From contig NZ_RXHJ01000006.1 of NCBI RefSeq assembly GCF_003955685.1, positions 175,296 through 239,295 on the forward strand: a stretch of 64,000 nucleotides of DNA. Direction: 5' to 3'. Below, piece by piece: positions 35,473 through 44,189 of this stretch; the stretch's first letter is position 1, and the number at the start of each line of letters is the position of its first letter. Below the pieces are notes generated by a model. It did not search any database. It was not told the origin of the DNA and saw only the letters and a list, made by a program, of their open reading frames with translations. The stretch comes from Corynebacterium hylobatis (GTDB lineage Bacteria; Actinomycetota; Actinomycetes; Mycobacteriales; Mycobacteriaceae). Made by a program: the position numbers and the translations under genes.

Positions 35473-36819
35473 ATGACACAGCAGAAACTCCTCCCAGGAA
35501 CGGATCCCACGGTGACGAAGCCGGCGGGCCCGCATGAGGAAGGCTCGCTCAACACACCGCACATGCGGCGCATCCTCACCTCGAGCTTCGTGGGCAGCGC
35601 CATCGAGTACTACGACTTCCTCCTCTATGCCACCGCCGCAGCGCTGGTGTTCAACCAGGTGTTCTTCGTGGGCCTGAGCCCCGCGATGGCCGCCTTCGCC
35701 TCCTTCGGCACCCTCGCGGTCGGCTACCTTTCCCGCCCCCTCGGCGGCATGATCTTCGGCCATTTCGGTGACCGCCTGGGCCGGAAGAAAATGCTGGTCC
35801 TGTCCATGGTGATGATGGGCGTGGCAACCACCGCCATGGGCCTGATCCCCACTGCCGAGAGCATCGGCTCCCTGGCCGCCGTCCTGCTGATCACCCTGCG
35901 CATCGTCCAGGGCATCTCCGTAGGTGGCGAATGGGGCGGGGCGATGCTCATCGCCCTCGAACAGGCCCCGAAGGGTAAGCGCGGATTCGCCGCCAGCTTC
36001 GCCAACATGGGTGCCCCGGCCGGTGCCACCCTGGCCACCCTGGCCATGTCCGCGGCCACACTCCTCCCCGATGAGCAGTTCCTCTCCTGGGGCTGGCGCA
36101 TCCCCTTCCTCATCAGTGCCGTCCTGGTGCTCATCGCCCTGATCATCCGCCTCCGCGTCCAGGAGTCCCCGCTGTTCCAGGAGCTGGAGCAGAAGGCCGA
36201 TGACCGCCGCATGCCGGTGATGGATGTCTTCCGTAACAACCGACGTCAGCTGGCCATCGGCATCACCGCCGGTGTGGCACAGTTCACGATGGCGGGCATG
36301 GTCACCGTGTGGGCGGTCAACGAGGTCGTGGCCAACGGTGCCGACAAGACGGGTGTCCTCAACGCCAAGGCTGCCGGTGCCTTCGTCATGCTCGGCGCGA
36401 CCATCATCAGCGCCCGCCTCTGCGACCGCCTCGGCCGGAAGAAGGTCCTGGCCGCCGGCATGATCGGCGCCATGCTCGCGGTCTTCCCGATCCTCTACCT
36501 GATCAGCCTCGGTACTGTCCCGGCCTACGCTGTGGCGGTGATCCTGGGACAGGGCCTGCAGGGCTTCATGTTCGGCCCCCTGGGCGCCTTCATCGCGGAA
36601 CTGTTCCCCACCAAGGTCCGCTACACCGGTTCCTCGGTGGCCTTCCAGACCGCCTCCACCCTGGGTGCCGGCTTCAGCCCGATGATCGCGGCAGCCGTCA
36701 TGGCCACCGCTGCCGGAACCGCCCTGCTGGGTGGAATCTGGATCGCAGTCCTGGCAGCCTGCTGCTTCGCGGTGCTCATCTCAGTGGAGGGCAGCAAGAA
36801 GAACCTGGCCCAGATCTAA
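35473..36819 (+). CDS. MFS metabolite:H+ symporter (ShiA/PcaK/ProP-like)
   Basis: 448 aa, 12 helices. The family marks are SAIEYYDFLLYA in helix 1, motif A GHFGDRLGRKKML in loop 2-3 and GGEWGGAMLIALE in helix 5. Carriers of this group import shikimate, aromatic acids, citrate or betaines with protons. Second gene of the LysR-controlled operon; followed by a strong terminator. Confidence 0.88.
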   Translation: MTQQKLLPGTDPTVTKPAGPHEEGSLNTPHMRRILTSSFVGSAIEYYDFLLYATAAALVFNQVFFVGLSPAMAAFASFGTLAVGYLSRPLGGMIFGHFGDRLGRKKMLVLSMVMMGVATTAMGLIPTAESIGSLAAVLLITLRIVQGISVGGEWGGAMLIALEQAPKGKRGFAASFANMGAPAGATLATLAMSAATLLPDEQFLSWGWRIPFLISAVLVLIALIIRLRVQESPLFQELEQKADDRRMPVMDVFRNNRRQLAIGITAGVAQFTMAGMVTVWAVNEVVANGADKTGVLNAKAAGAFVMLGATIISARLCDRLGRKKVLAAGMIGAMLAVFPILYLISLGTVPAYAVAVILGQGLQGFMFGPLGAFIAELFPTKVRYTGSSVAFQTASTLGAGFSPMIAAAVMATAAGTALLGGIWIAVLAACCFAVLISVEGSKKNLAQI

Positions 36820-36862
36820 CAGTCTCTTCCGCCCGGACCAGGTGTTCGGGGTGAGACCGCAG

Positions 36863-36902
36863 AAAGAAACGCCGGCAGGAGTGTTCCTGCCGGCGTTTCT
36901 TT
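36863..36902. terminator. Strong bidirectional intrinsic terminator
   Basis: 18-bp perfect stem (36863-36880 with 36885-36902) and 4-nt loop, A-rich on the left and T-rich on the right, so it serves both the MFS operon and the convergent CHY gene. Confidence 0.92.
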
Positions 36903-36942
36903 ACTTCCCTGCCGTCCTGCATCCTGAACTGGATGAGCGACG

Positions 36943-37248
36943 TTAAAGCTCGAAATAGATCGGCGCGTGGAGCTCACACCCCGGGTTGAAGGGGTGGGCG
37001 CAGTTCGGACACGCTGCGGCCGCGGAGTACTCCGGATAACCCATCGTGTGTCCGCAGGCGCCGCACACCACGGAGGCCGGGGTAGTCAAGGGCATGCGGC
37101 CGAAAGGGTGGTCGGCCAGTTCGTGGTGGCAGGCGTGACAGGCCCAGTACTTCCCGCAGGTGGCGCAGCAGTTGCCAACCACATCGCGCAGCCCGCGGTA
37201 ATGGGCGCACCGGCCCTGCCCATCGACGTTGACGCCCTGGATCTTCAT
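36943..37248 (-). CDS. CHY zinc finger protein
   Basis: 101 aa with 11 cysteines and several His in the CHY-finger order: CAHY, CCATCGKYWACHACHHE, CGACG, CPNC. Bacterial single-domain CHY proteins bind several zinc ions; role unknown. TAGGGT ends 7 nt before the ATG (leaderless). Convergent with the MFS operon across the terminator at 36863. Confidence 0.9.
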   Translation of the reverse strand: MKIQGVNVDGQGRCAHYRGLRDVVGNCCATCGKYWACHACHHELADHPFGRMPLTTPASVVCGACGHTMGYPEYSAAAACPNCAHPFNPGCELHAPIYFEL

Positions 37249-37456
37249 GTCCCCGACCCTAATACGGCAATCCGCTCCCTGGCAGGGCGCCGATCCCGCT
37301 TGTCGACGCCCCTGCCCCAGTCCCTCACCCTCCCCGCCGCGGACGCCAGCAGATCACCCAGCCGGCAACTGGGGAGTAAATCCTTTACTCCGCAGGATTC
37401 CCCTTTGCGTCGGCTCCGCATCTAGGTTGAAAATAAATGACCTGGAGGAGATCACC

Positions 37457-37720
37457 GTGACACGTCTGTTCCTGCACATCACCCTGGAGAATCTGCTGGC
37501 CATCGCCATCTTCGGTGGCGGCTACTGGCTCTTCGGCCGGGAGGACACACTCAGTAAGGTCCTCGCGGTGATCGCCTTCATCATCGCCTTCCTGCTCCTG
37601 GTGCACAGCGTCATGTCGGCTGCCCGCGGCAAGGTCCGGACCCCGCAGGACTTCGGTGCCGGCCACCGGGTCCCCGGCACACCCACCCCGGCGGAGTGGA
37701 AGGCCGGGCAGAGGAAGTAG
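37457..37720 (+). CDS. Small two-helix membrane protein
   Basis: 87 aa starting at GTG 37457 with GGAGGAG 6 nt upstream. Two transmembrane helices (about 10-27 and 34-54) and a basic soluble tail. No recognised family. Convergent with the XRE gene, 7 bp from its stop. Confidence 0.7.
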   Translation: MTRLFLHITLENLLAIAIFGGGYWLFGREDTLSKVLAVIAFIIAFLLLVHSVMSAARGKVRTPQDFGAGHRVPGTPTPAEWKAGQRK

Positions 37721-37727
37721 CCACTCT

Positions 37728-38564
37728 TCAGCTCTGCTGCCGCAGCGCAGCGAGGCCCCGGGCCGTCGCGGCGTCATCAGGCAGGTAGAAGCTCATTATC
37801 AGACCCGGCGCGCTCTGTAGTTCCATCGTCTCGAAGTGCAGGTCCAGTCTGCCGACCTCCGGGTGGTGGAAGCGTTTGATGCCGTTGGTGAGCAGGCTGA
37901 CCTCGGCGGTCGCCCAGCGGCTGCGGAAGGCCTCGGACCTCTCGGTCAACTCCGCCACCAGGGATTTCAGTCGGGGATCCCGGGGATGGGCGGCGCTCTC
38001 CAGGCGCAGCTTCGCCGCGAACGCATCGGCGTAGTAGTCCGCGTCGATCCAGAAGGAACGGGCGTTCTCGGCCAGGAACACGTGGCGGGCGGTGTTGGGA
38101 CGGTCCGGCAATGCCCGGTAGATGGGTTCATAGAGCACCCGCGCGGCCCGGTTCGTGGCCAGGATGTCCATGTATTCGTTGCGCACCCACGCCGCCCCGA
38201 GGGTGAAACCGTCAAGGATGCTCTGGATCCGACCCGTCACCCGCGGTTCCGGCTGAGCAACGGGGAAGGCCTCGACACCACGGCTCGCTCGCGCCAGGTT
38301 GTGCAGGTAGAGGCGCTCGGCGTCGGCGAAACGCAGGGCATCCGCGATACCCGCGAGCACCTGCTCCGAGGCGGTGCTCAGGTCACCACGTTCGAGGATG
38401 ACGTAGTACTCCACCGAGATGCCGGCCAGCTCGGCGACTTCCTCGCGACGCAGACCCGGCACCCGGCGCGCCGTGCCGTCAAGGGGGAGGCCCACCTCGC
38501 CGGGTGTGAGGCGGGCCCGGCGGGAGGTGAGGAATTCCTTGATCTCGGACTTCAGTGTCTGCAT
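37728..38564 (-). CDS. XRE-type regulator with MmyB-like ligand domain
   Basis: 278 aa. The N-terminal HTH (about 8-75) contains VPGLRREEVAELAGISVEYYVILERGD, followed by the MmyB-like PAS-type domain with ILDGFTLGAAWVRNEYMDILATNRAA, typical of actinobacterial regulators beside SDR or oxidoreductase genes. Its ATG directly abuts the right end of the tnpB element, and the GGAGG SD (7-nt spacer) belongs to that element. The original promoter was presumably displaced or replaced by the insertion. Confidence 0.9.
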   Translation of the reverse strand: MQTLKSEIKEFLTSRRARLTPGEVGLPLDGTARRVPGLRREEVAELAGISVEYYVILERGDLSTASEQVLAGIADALRFADAERLYLHNLARASRGVEAFPVAQPEPRVTGRIQSILDGFTLGAAWVRNEYMDILATNRAARVLYEPIYRALPDRPNTARHVFLAENARSFWIDADYYADAFAAKLRLESAAHPRDPRLKSLVAELTERSEAFRSRWATAEVSLLTNGIKRFHHPEVGRLDLHFETMELQSAPGLIMSFYLPDDAATARGLAALRQQS

Positions 38565-38800
38565 TTGACTTCCTCCCCGCGGCTAAAGCCGGGGGATTCC
38601 TGGGCCTTGCGGCCGAGGTTTTCCTGTTTCATTGATGACTGCCTTCCTGCACTAGGTGCGGGACGGTCTCACACCATCTCCGCAGGCTGAAACCGCCAGT
38701 CCGACGGCCAAAATATTCTTCGCGGCATTGACATCCCGGTCGTGGATTTCCCCACACCCCGGACACATCCACTCGCGGATGTTGAGCGGCATCAAATCCT
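38565..38800 (-). ncRNA. Predicted TnpB guide (omega/re) RNA
   Basis: TnpB-associated RNAs cover the 3' part of tnpB and the right end, then continue 16-20 nt into flanking DNA as the guide. Here the structured right end stops at 38565, so the guide would be the first codons of the XRE gene (38564 downward). The 5' limit is a guess. Confidence 0.45.
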
Positions 38801-39797
38801 GAAGCATCCCACACGCTGAGCACTGCTTGCTTGATGGGTAAAACCGGTCGATGGCGATAACCTCCCGGCCATACCAGCCGGCCTTGTACTCCAGCATCGT
38901 GCAAAACTGTGCCCACGACGCATCCGAAATGACACGCGCCAGCGAGTGGTTTTTGACCATGTTCCGCACGCTCAGATCCTCGATGGCGATCACTTGGTTT
39001 TCGCGCACCAATCGAGTGCTGAGCTTGTGCAGGTGGTCGCGTCGCCGGTCTGCGATCCGGGCGTGGATACGGGCGACTTTGCGGCGGGCTTTGTCCCGGT
39101 TCTTGGACCCCTTCTGCCTTTTCGAGAGTTGGCGTTGTGCCCTGGCCAGCTTCTCCCGGTCCTTTTTCTCGTGCCGGGGGTTGGTGATCTTCTCCCCGGT
39201 AGACAGGGTGTAGAGGGTGGTGATGCCCGCGTCGATGCCGACAGTGGTGTCCGCAGGCGTGTGTGGAGTGATCGTGTCCTCGACCAAAATGGATATGTGG
39301 TATCGACCCGCTGAGTCTCGGGACACGGTGACCTGTGACGGGTCCGCCCCCTCCGGTAGTGGTCGGGACCACCGAATATCCAGCGGTTCTGACTGTTTCG
39401 CCAGCTTGATCTGCCCACTGCGGTAGGTGAAGCAGTTGCGAAAGTATGTCGCGGAGTCCCGGGTTTTCCCCTTCTTCTTGAACTTCGGGTAGCCGGTTTG
39501 CTTGCTCCAGAACCGGCTGTAGGCGTCCTGGAGGTGCCGCAGGGCTGCTTGCAGTGGCCCCTTGGAAGGTTCCGCCAGCCATACAGTGTCCGGGTCGCGC
39601 TTCCACTGGGTAAGCATTCGGTCGGTTTCTGCATGAGTGACGCGGCGTTGTTCCTGAGTCCAGGCGCGTGACCGTTCGGCCAGTGCCCGGCTGTAGACAT
39701 ACCTGACGCACCCGAATGTGCGGGCCAGCTGTTCGGCCTGCTCGGGGGTCGGGTAGAAGCGGTACTTGTACGCCCGCTTTACTGCCTTGTCTCTCAT
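38652..39797 (-). CDS. tnpB: TnpB RNA-guided endonuclease
   Basis: 381 aa. RuvC catalytic residues are intact: Asp in TVGIDAGITT, Glu in IAIEDLSVRNM, Asp in HDRDVNAAKNIL. The zinc finger has CSACGM and CPGCGE. The N-terminal HTH domain reads YKYRFYPTPEQAEQLARTFGC. The start at 39797 has TATACC 7 nt upstream; an upstream ATG would add 29 less typical residues. With its RNA it would cut DNA matching the guide next to a TAM, favouring retention of the element. Confidence 0.92.
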   Translation of the reverse strand: MRDKAVKRAYKYRFYPTPEQAEQLARTFGCVRYVYSRALAERSRAWTQEQRRVTHAETDRMLTQWKRDPDTVWLAEPSKGPLQAALRHLQDAYSRFWSKQTGYPKFKKKGKTRDSATYFRNCFTYRSGQIKLAKQSEPLDIRWSRPLPEGADPSQVTVSRDSAGRYHISILVEDTITPHTPADTTVGIDAGITTLYTLSTGEKITNPRHEKKDREKLARAQRQLSKRQKGSKNRDKARRKVARIHARIADRRRDHLHKLSTRLVRENQVIAIEDLSVRNMVKNHSLARVISDASWAQFCTMLEYKAGWYGREVIAIDRFYPSSKQCSACGMLQDLMPLNIREWMCPGCGEIHDRDVNAAKNILAVGLAVSACGDGVRPSRT

Positions 39798-39892
39798 AAT
39801 TGACGGTATAGCACGTTTGCCTGTCACTTGATGCGCTATCCCCATAGCTAAAGCAAGGGGCTTGCGCGCTCGACCCTTGGTCACTTCATATT

Positions 39893-40363
39893 CTAGGCCT
39901 GCTTATCAGTACCCCCGCGCGGCCACGGCCGGTTCAGCATCCCCTCCATGTCCTCATTGAAACGACGCAGGTAGGCGGTGAAGGTGTGGCGGTCCTCCGC
40001 CGACCAGTCGGCCACGACCCGGTCCACATAGGTCCTCCGCGCGGCAAGCTCCTCCTCGTAGCGACGTCTGCCCTCGGCGGTAGGCCGGTGTCGGCGAGCG
40101 GCTCCCCCGTCCGGGTCGTCGATGCGCAGGATGAGGCCATTCTTCATCGCGGCGGCGACCTGCCGGTGGATGGTGGAGACGTCGAGATCGAAGGCGTCGG
40201 CAAGCTCGGCGACCGTCATGGGTCCTTCGGCGACGAGGCGGGCGAGCAGGATCATGGCGCTGCGTTCGAGCGCATCGCGGCGGCCGTCGGGGTGGGTGCC
40301 GGTCACGGCGTACCGGGACATGAGCATGTACTCGTAGACGAGGTCGTCAGGGTGGTCGTCCAT
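39893..40363 (-). CDS. MarR-family regulator
   Basis: 156 aa winged HTH: MTVAELADAFDLDVSTIHRQVAAAMKNGLILR, then an Arg-rich wing. Divergent from an MFS transporter with a dyad (40408-40424) that contains its perfect TATAAT. Predicted to repress the transporter and itself until a ligand binds. Its TAG stop is at the left edge of the tnpB element, so the C-terminus survived the insertion or its last codons may come from element sequence. Confidence 0.9.
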   Translation of the reverse strand: MDDHPDDLVYEYMLMSRYAVTGTHPDGRRDALERSAMILLARLVAEGPMTVAELADAFDLDVSTIHRQVAAAMKNGLILRIDDPDGGAARRHRPTAEGRRRYEEELAARRTYVDRVVADWSAEDRHTFTAYLRRFNEDMEGMLNRPWPRGGTDKQA

Positions 40364-40407
40364 GGATCCTGGGTCAGTGATTGTCAGATCTCCTTTTCCG
40401 GCATATC

Positions 40408-40424
40408 ATTTGCATTATACAAAT
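40408..40424. promoter_or_regulatory. MarR operator between divergent MarR and MFS genes
   Basis: ATTTG-N7-CAAAT encloses minus-strand TATAAT (40414-40419) and overlaps plus-strand TATACA (40416-40421), so one site can block both promoters. Confidence 0.6.
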
Positions 40425-40449
40425 ACTTTTTACTGATAGGAGAATCTAC

Positions 40450-41706
40450 TTGACGGCCCCTGCTGATGTTGAACAGCTGTCCCCCGCAGCCACCCGCACG
40501 CCCCGCGAACGCCTGATCACCCCGACGTTCGTACTGGCCTGGGTGGCCAACTTCATCCAGGCCCTGCTCTTCTACCTGCTGGTCACCACGATGGCGCTCT
40601 ACGCCGTGCGCGAGTTCGCGGCCTCCCAGACCGCCAGCGGCCTGGCGGCCAGCTCCTTCGTCATCGGCGCGACCATCGCACGTATCTTCTGCGGTTACCT
40701 CATCGACACGATGGGCAAACGGCTGATCCTGCTCATCGCAGCCAGCGTCGCGACGATCGCCTCGGCCCTCTACCTTGTCGCGGACACCCTGCCGCTGCTG
40801 CTGGCGGTGCGCACGGTCCACGGCATGGCCTTCGCCTTCGCCAGCACCGCCCTGATGACGATCGCCCAGACAGCCATCCCCACCAGGCGTCGTGCGGAGG
40901 GCACCGGCTACTTCGCCCTCTCCACCACGTTGGCCACCGCGATCGGCCCGGCCGTGGGACTGTTCCTGGTGAACTCCTTCACCTACGAGATCCTCTTCAT
41001 CGCCACCGCCGCCACGGCGGCACTCGGCCTGCTGCTCAGCCTCTTCCTCCGTCCGCCGGCCGCCCAGCGCAAGGCTGAGGCGGAGGCGAAGAAGGCCATC
41101 CGGGAATCGGGCGTGAAGCCGGAGCGTCCGCGGTTCTCCTTCCGCAACGTCGTCCACCCCGCGGTCCTGCCTATCGGCATTTTTCTCATGCTGGTGGGTC
41201 TGGGCTACTCCGGCGTGATCACCTACCTCAACGGCTACGCCGTCGAACGGGAGGTGGTGGTTGGCGCCAGCATGTTCTTCATCGCCTACGCCGTGACGAT
41301 GCTGCTCATGCGCCCCATCCTGGGACGCCTGCAGGACCGGCGCGGTGACAACATCGTCATCTACCTGGGCCTGGTCAGCTTCATGCTGGCACTGGCGCTG
41401 CTGGCCGTGGCCAGCGCCGACTGGCACATCGTCGCCGCCGGCGTGCTGATGGGCCTCGGTTACGGCACGCTCATGCCCGCCTGCCAGGCCATTGCGGTCA
41501 AGTCCGTCCCCAGGGAGAGCCTGGGCACGGGCCTGTCCACCTTGTTGCTGTTCATGGATCTGGGCTTCGGACTGGGCCCCGTCCTCCTCGGTGTGCTTGT
41601 CGCAGCCACCGGCTACGGCACCATGTACGGCCTGCTCGCGGTCGTGGCCGTGCTCACCGCCGGCTACTACCACGCGGTGCACGGGCGCAGGCAGGTGCGC
41701 TCCTAG
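40450..41706 (+). CDS. MFS transporter (exporter type)
   Basis: 418 aa, 12 helices; motif A-like DTMGKRLIL and a second-half LGRLQDRRGDN. The start is TTG 40450 with AGGAG 7 nt upstream; no ATG is nearby. Controlled by the divergent MarR gene, which fits an efflux pump induced by its substrate. The stop overlaps the convergent MarR gene by 4 nt. Confidence 0.87.
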   Translation: MTAPADVEQLSPAATRTPRERLITPTFVLAWVANFIQALLFYLLVTTMALYAVREFAASQTASGLAASSFVIGATIARIFCGYLIDTMGKRLILLIAASVATIASALYLVADTLPLLLAVRTVHGMAFAFASTALMTIAQTAIPTRRRAEGTGYFALSTTLATAIGPAVGLFLVNSFTYEILFIATAATAALGLLLSLFLRPPAAQRKAEAEAKKAIRESGVKPERPRFSFRNVVHPAVLPIGIFLMLVGLGYSGVITYLNGYAVEREVVVGASMFFIAYAVTMLLMRPILGRLQDRRGDNIVIYLGLVSFMLALALLAVASADWHIVAAGVLMGLGYGTLMPACQAIAVKSVPRESLGTGLSTLLLFMDLGFGLGPVLLGVLVAATGYGTMYGLLAVVAVLTAGYYHAVHGRRQVRS

Positions 41707-42176
41707 ATTCCGCGCAGCGCCCCGCACAACTCGACCAGCGCCTCCCGGCTGATGCCGGAGGCGCTGGTCATTTTTTCGACCCGCTCATCCAGGTCCCGGA
41801 GGTACTCCCGGAGTTCCTGGTGCGTGTCCCGGCCGCGGTCACTGATGAAGACCTCCACCTTGCGGCGGTCGACCTGGCTGGCCTCCCGGTAGACCAGGGA
41901 GCCGGTGACCAGTTTGTCCACAGCGCGGGTCAGGGAAGCACCGGAACACCCGGAGGCCGTGGAGATCTGGGACATCGCGCTGCCGTCGTTACGCCGGATG
42001 GCGTCGAGCACCATCCACTCGTCGAGAGTAAAACCGTGCTCCCCCACAACCTCGGACACCATCGCGGAGAGATTCTTGGTAGTGTGCACAAGTACTGTGA
42101 TCAGAGATACATCCCCCGCGGGAAGTGTGGCAGGACTCACTTCAGTAGCGTCCCTGAGACGATCCGAGATGGTCAT
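41703..42176 (-). CDS. MarR-family regulator
   Basis: 157 aa. Winged HTH about residues 45-105 (FTLDEWMVLDAIRRNDGSAMSQISTASGCSG in pieces, then a VDRRKVEVFISDRG wing). ATG 42176 follows GGGG with about 7 nt; a more upstream ATG (42194) is possible. Divergent from the AmiC-like gene, so control of the amide module is plausible. No clear dyad was found in the short gap. Confidence 0.85.
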   Translation of the reverse strand: MTISDRLRDATEVSPATLPAGDVSLITVLVHTTKNLSAMVSEVVGEHGFTLDEWMVLDAIRRNDGSAMSQISTASGCSGASLTRAVDKLVTGSLVYREASQVDRRKVEVFISDRGRDTHQELREYLRDLDERVEKMTSASGISREALVELCGALRGI

Positions 42177-42297
42177 CCGTGAGCCCCTTTGCACGTCATA
42201 CTGACAGCTGTTGCCCTACAGCCTACTCGACGGGTCCCCTCTCAACCTCGCGTTGGGCAACTCCACCGCGATGACACCGAGGAGGTTCAGCCACCTC

Positions 42298-43365
42298 ATG
42301 CACGGCGACCGCTACCGGATCGGCATGCTCGTCCCCTTCCAGGGCCCCGGCGGGATCTTCGGACCCTCCTGTGTGGCCGTCTCGGAACAGGGCCGCAACG
42401 AACTCAACCAGCGCTCCGGCATCGGGGGCCGCGCGGTCGAGCTGATCTACATCGACGCCGGGCAACGGCCCGAGCAGATTGTCGCGGAGGTCTCGCGGCT
42501 GGTGGATTCCCGGGGCATCGACGCCCTCACGGGCTGGCACATCTCCTCCATCCGCAAGCTGCTGGTGCCGGTGCTGCGCAACCGCATCCCCTACGTCTAC
42601 ACGTCACTGTCCGAGGGGGATGAACGGCAGCCCGGGGTCTACCTGATCGGCGAGGATCCCGAACAGCAGATCTTCCCTGCCCTGCAGTGGATGCGCGAGC
42701 AGCTCGGCCACCGCCGCTGGCATGTCGTGGGGGCGAGCTATATCTGGCCGGTGCGTTCCCTGCAGAAGACGGCCCTGGCGGCCCATGACCTCGGCCTGGA
42801 GCTGGTCGGCAGCACCCTGGTCGAGATGGGCCAGGGTGGCGATCCCCGCCTGCCCCGCGCGGTGGCAGCGAGCGGCTGCGATGCGGTCCTCATCCTGCTT
42901 GTCGGCCAGGACGCCGTGGACTTCAACCGGAGCTTCGCCGAGGCCGACCTGCATGAGACCGTGACGCGTTTCAGCCCCCTCATGGAGGAGAACATGCTGC
43001 TGGCCAGCGGGGCTGAGGCGACCATCAATCTCTACTCCTCCGCCTCCTATTTCCGCTCGCTGACCAGCCCGGCGGCCCTGGACTTCCTCGGCCGCTATGT
43101 CTCAGAGCACGGTGCCACGGCACCAGCGCTGAACAACATGGGCCAGTCCTGCTACCAGGGCATCTATCTGCTGGCGGAGCTGGCCCGGCGCAGCCGGAGC
43201 GTGCGGGTCGCGGATTTCAACCGCGTCATCGAGGACCTCAACTTCGACAGCCCCCGCGGGTTGATCACCTTCCGCAACCACCAGGCGCGGCAGCCCATCA
43301 ACATCGCGCGGGCGGACGGACTCGACTTCGACGTGCTGGGTACCCTCCGCCCCTCCTTCACGTGA
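42298..43365 (+). CDS. AmiC-like amide-binding sensor (Peripla_BP_6 fold)
   Basis: About 355 aa from ATG 42298; ATG 42271 or TTG 42211 are possible earlier starts, but GAGGAGG fits 42298 best (12 nt). RYRIGMLVPFQGPGGIFGPSC and LTGWHISSIRKLLVPVL match the urea/short-amide branch of type 1 binding proteins. There is no signal peptide, as in Pseudomonas AmiC, the cytoplasmic amide sensor. The AmiS channel and amidase lie on the other strand next door. No AmiR antiterminator was found here. Confidence 0.8.
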   Translation: MHGDRYRIGMLVPFQGPGGIFGPSCVAVSEQGRNELNQRSGIGGRAVELIYIDAGQRPEQIVAEVSRLVDSRGIDALTGWHISSIRKLLVPVLRNRIPYVYTSLSEGDERQPGVYLIGEDPEQQIFPALQWMREQLGHRRWHVVGASYIWPVRSLQKTALAAHDLGLELVGSTLVEMGQGGDPRLPRAVAASGCDAVLILLVGQDAVDFNRSFAEADLHETVTRFSPLMEENMLLASGAEATINLYSSASYFRSLTSPAALDFLGRYVSEHGATAPALNNMGQSCYQGIYLLAELARRSRSVRVADFNRVIEDLNFDSPRGLITFRNHQARQPINIARADGLDFDVLGTLRPSFT

Positions 43366-43374
43366 GAGCGGCGG

Positions 43375-43390
43375 TGTTTCACGTGAAACA
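43375..43390. other. parS site (perfect consensus)
   Basis: TGTTTCACGTGAAACA is the exact ParB/Spo0J consensus, nested in a longer perfect palindrome (43371-43394). It lies between convergent genes, 10 bp after the sensor gene. ParB loading at parS drives origin segregation and SMC loading. Confidence 0.92.
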
Positions 43391-43423
43391 CCGCCGCAAA
43401 ACCAGACCTCTGCAGGACTTTCC

Positions 43424-44074
43424 TCAGCCCACCGGAACCCGTACCGCTTCAGGGATGCGCACCGGAGCGGGAGTCCTGCTGCGCAGCATCACCGCCACCC
43501 CGACGCAGACGAGCACCGCGACGATCTGCACGGCCGCCACCAGCGTCACAGATGTGGTGGCCCAGGATCCGTCGATCATGAGCAGGCCCGGCACGGAGGC
43601 GGTGGTCACCGACTGCAGGACTGCCAGGGTTCCGGCCGCCTGCCCCGCCTCCGGACTGCCACCCACCAGCGCCAGGAAGAAGGAGAGGAAGAGCGCAGAC
43701 CAGGCGGCCCACAGCCAGGCCATGAGCGGGTCCGCGGAACCTGAGAAATTCACCGTGGCCAGGACCGCGGCGATCATCGAGGCCCAGCCGCAGTACCAGC
43801 CGAGCGCGGCACCCGTCCCGACGAAGAGCGAATTTGCCCCGACGGTGAGGTAGGTGAAACCGAAGAGGAGGAAGCCCACCGAGCCGAAGGCCGCCGAGCG
43901 GAAATCAGGCGCCGGACCCGACAGGGTCACGGCGGGCACCAGCGCCGTGAGGACGAGGAGGGCACCCACGAGGAGGTTGACGGGGATGGCCGCCTTGGCG
44001 TCGACACGCCCGAGGAAGACGAGTCCGTTGACCAGGAGGACGGCGCCGACGAACAGGAGAGCAATACTGGACAT
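43424..44074 (-). CDS. AmiS/UreI-family amide/urea channel
   Basis: 216 aa with seven hydrophobic helices. LLFVGAVLLVNGLVFLGRVDAKAA and NLLVGALLVL open the family pattern, and GWYCGWASM is a conserved mid segment. These proteins admit urea or short-chain amides. It is downstream of the amidase but separated by a strong terminator, so separate or antiterminated expression is needed. Confidence 0.85.
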   Translation of the reverse strand: MSSIALLFVGAVLLVNGLVFLGRVDAKAAIPVNLLVGALLVLTALVPAVTLSGPAPDFRSAAFGSVGFLLFGFTYLTVGANSLFVGTGAALGWYCGWASMIAAVLATVNFSGSADPLMAWLWAAWSALFLSFFLALVGGSPEAGQAAGTLAVLQSVTTASVPGLLMIDGSWATTSVTLVAAVQIVAVLVCVGVAVMLRSRTPAPVRIPEAVRVPVG

Positions 44075-44120
44075 GGTTGTGCTCCGGGATCTTGGAGTGG
44101 CAGTGGAGGGGAAAAACGTA

Positions 44121-44163
44121 GAGGACCCCGGTGAGCGGGTGTCACCAGCTCACCGGGGTCCTC
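44121..44163 (-). terminator. Strong terminator between amidase and AmiS genes
   Basis: A perfect 16-bp stem (44121-44136 with 44148-44163) and 11-nt loop; on the minus strand it is followed by TACGTTTTT. It lies 27 bp after the amidase stop and 47 bp before the AmiS start. Confidence 0.9.
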
Positions 44164-44189
44164 CGAACACGGGGTGGTTCCGATCCGGT

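Larger units (their letters stand above)
38565..39892 (-). mobile_element. tnpB-only IS200/IS605 (IS1341-type) element
   Basis: Right end: hairpin at 38575-38595 with loop GCTAAAGC, then GGAGGAAGTCAA at the boundary. Left end: related hairpin near 39838-39864, also with GCTAAAGC between C4 and G4 stems. No tnpA is present, so mobility would need one in trans. The element sits between the stop codon of a MarR gene and the start codon of an XRE gene. The left boundary (about 39880-39892) is approximate. Confidence 0.75.
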
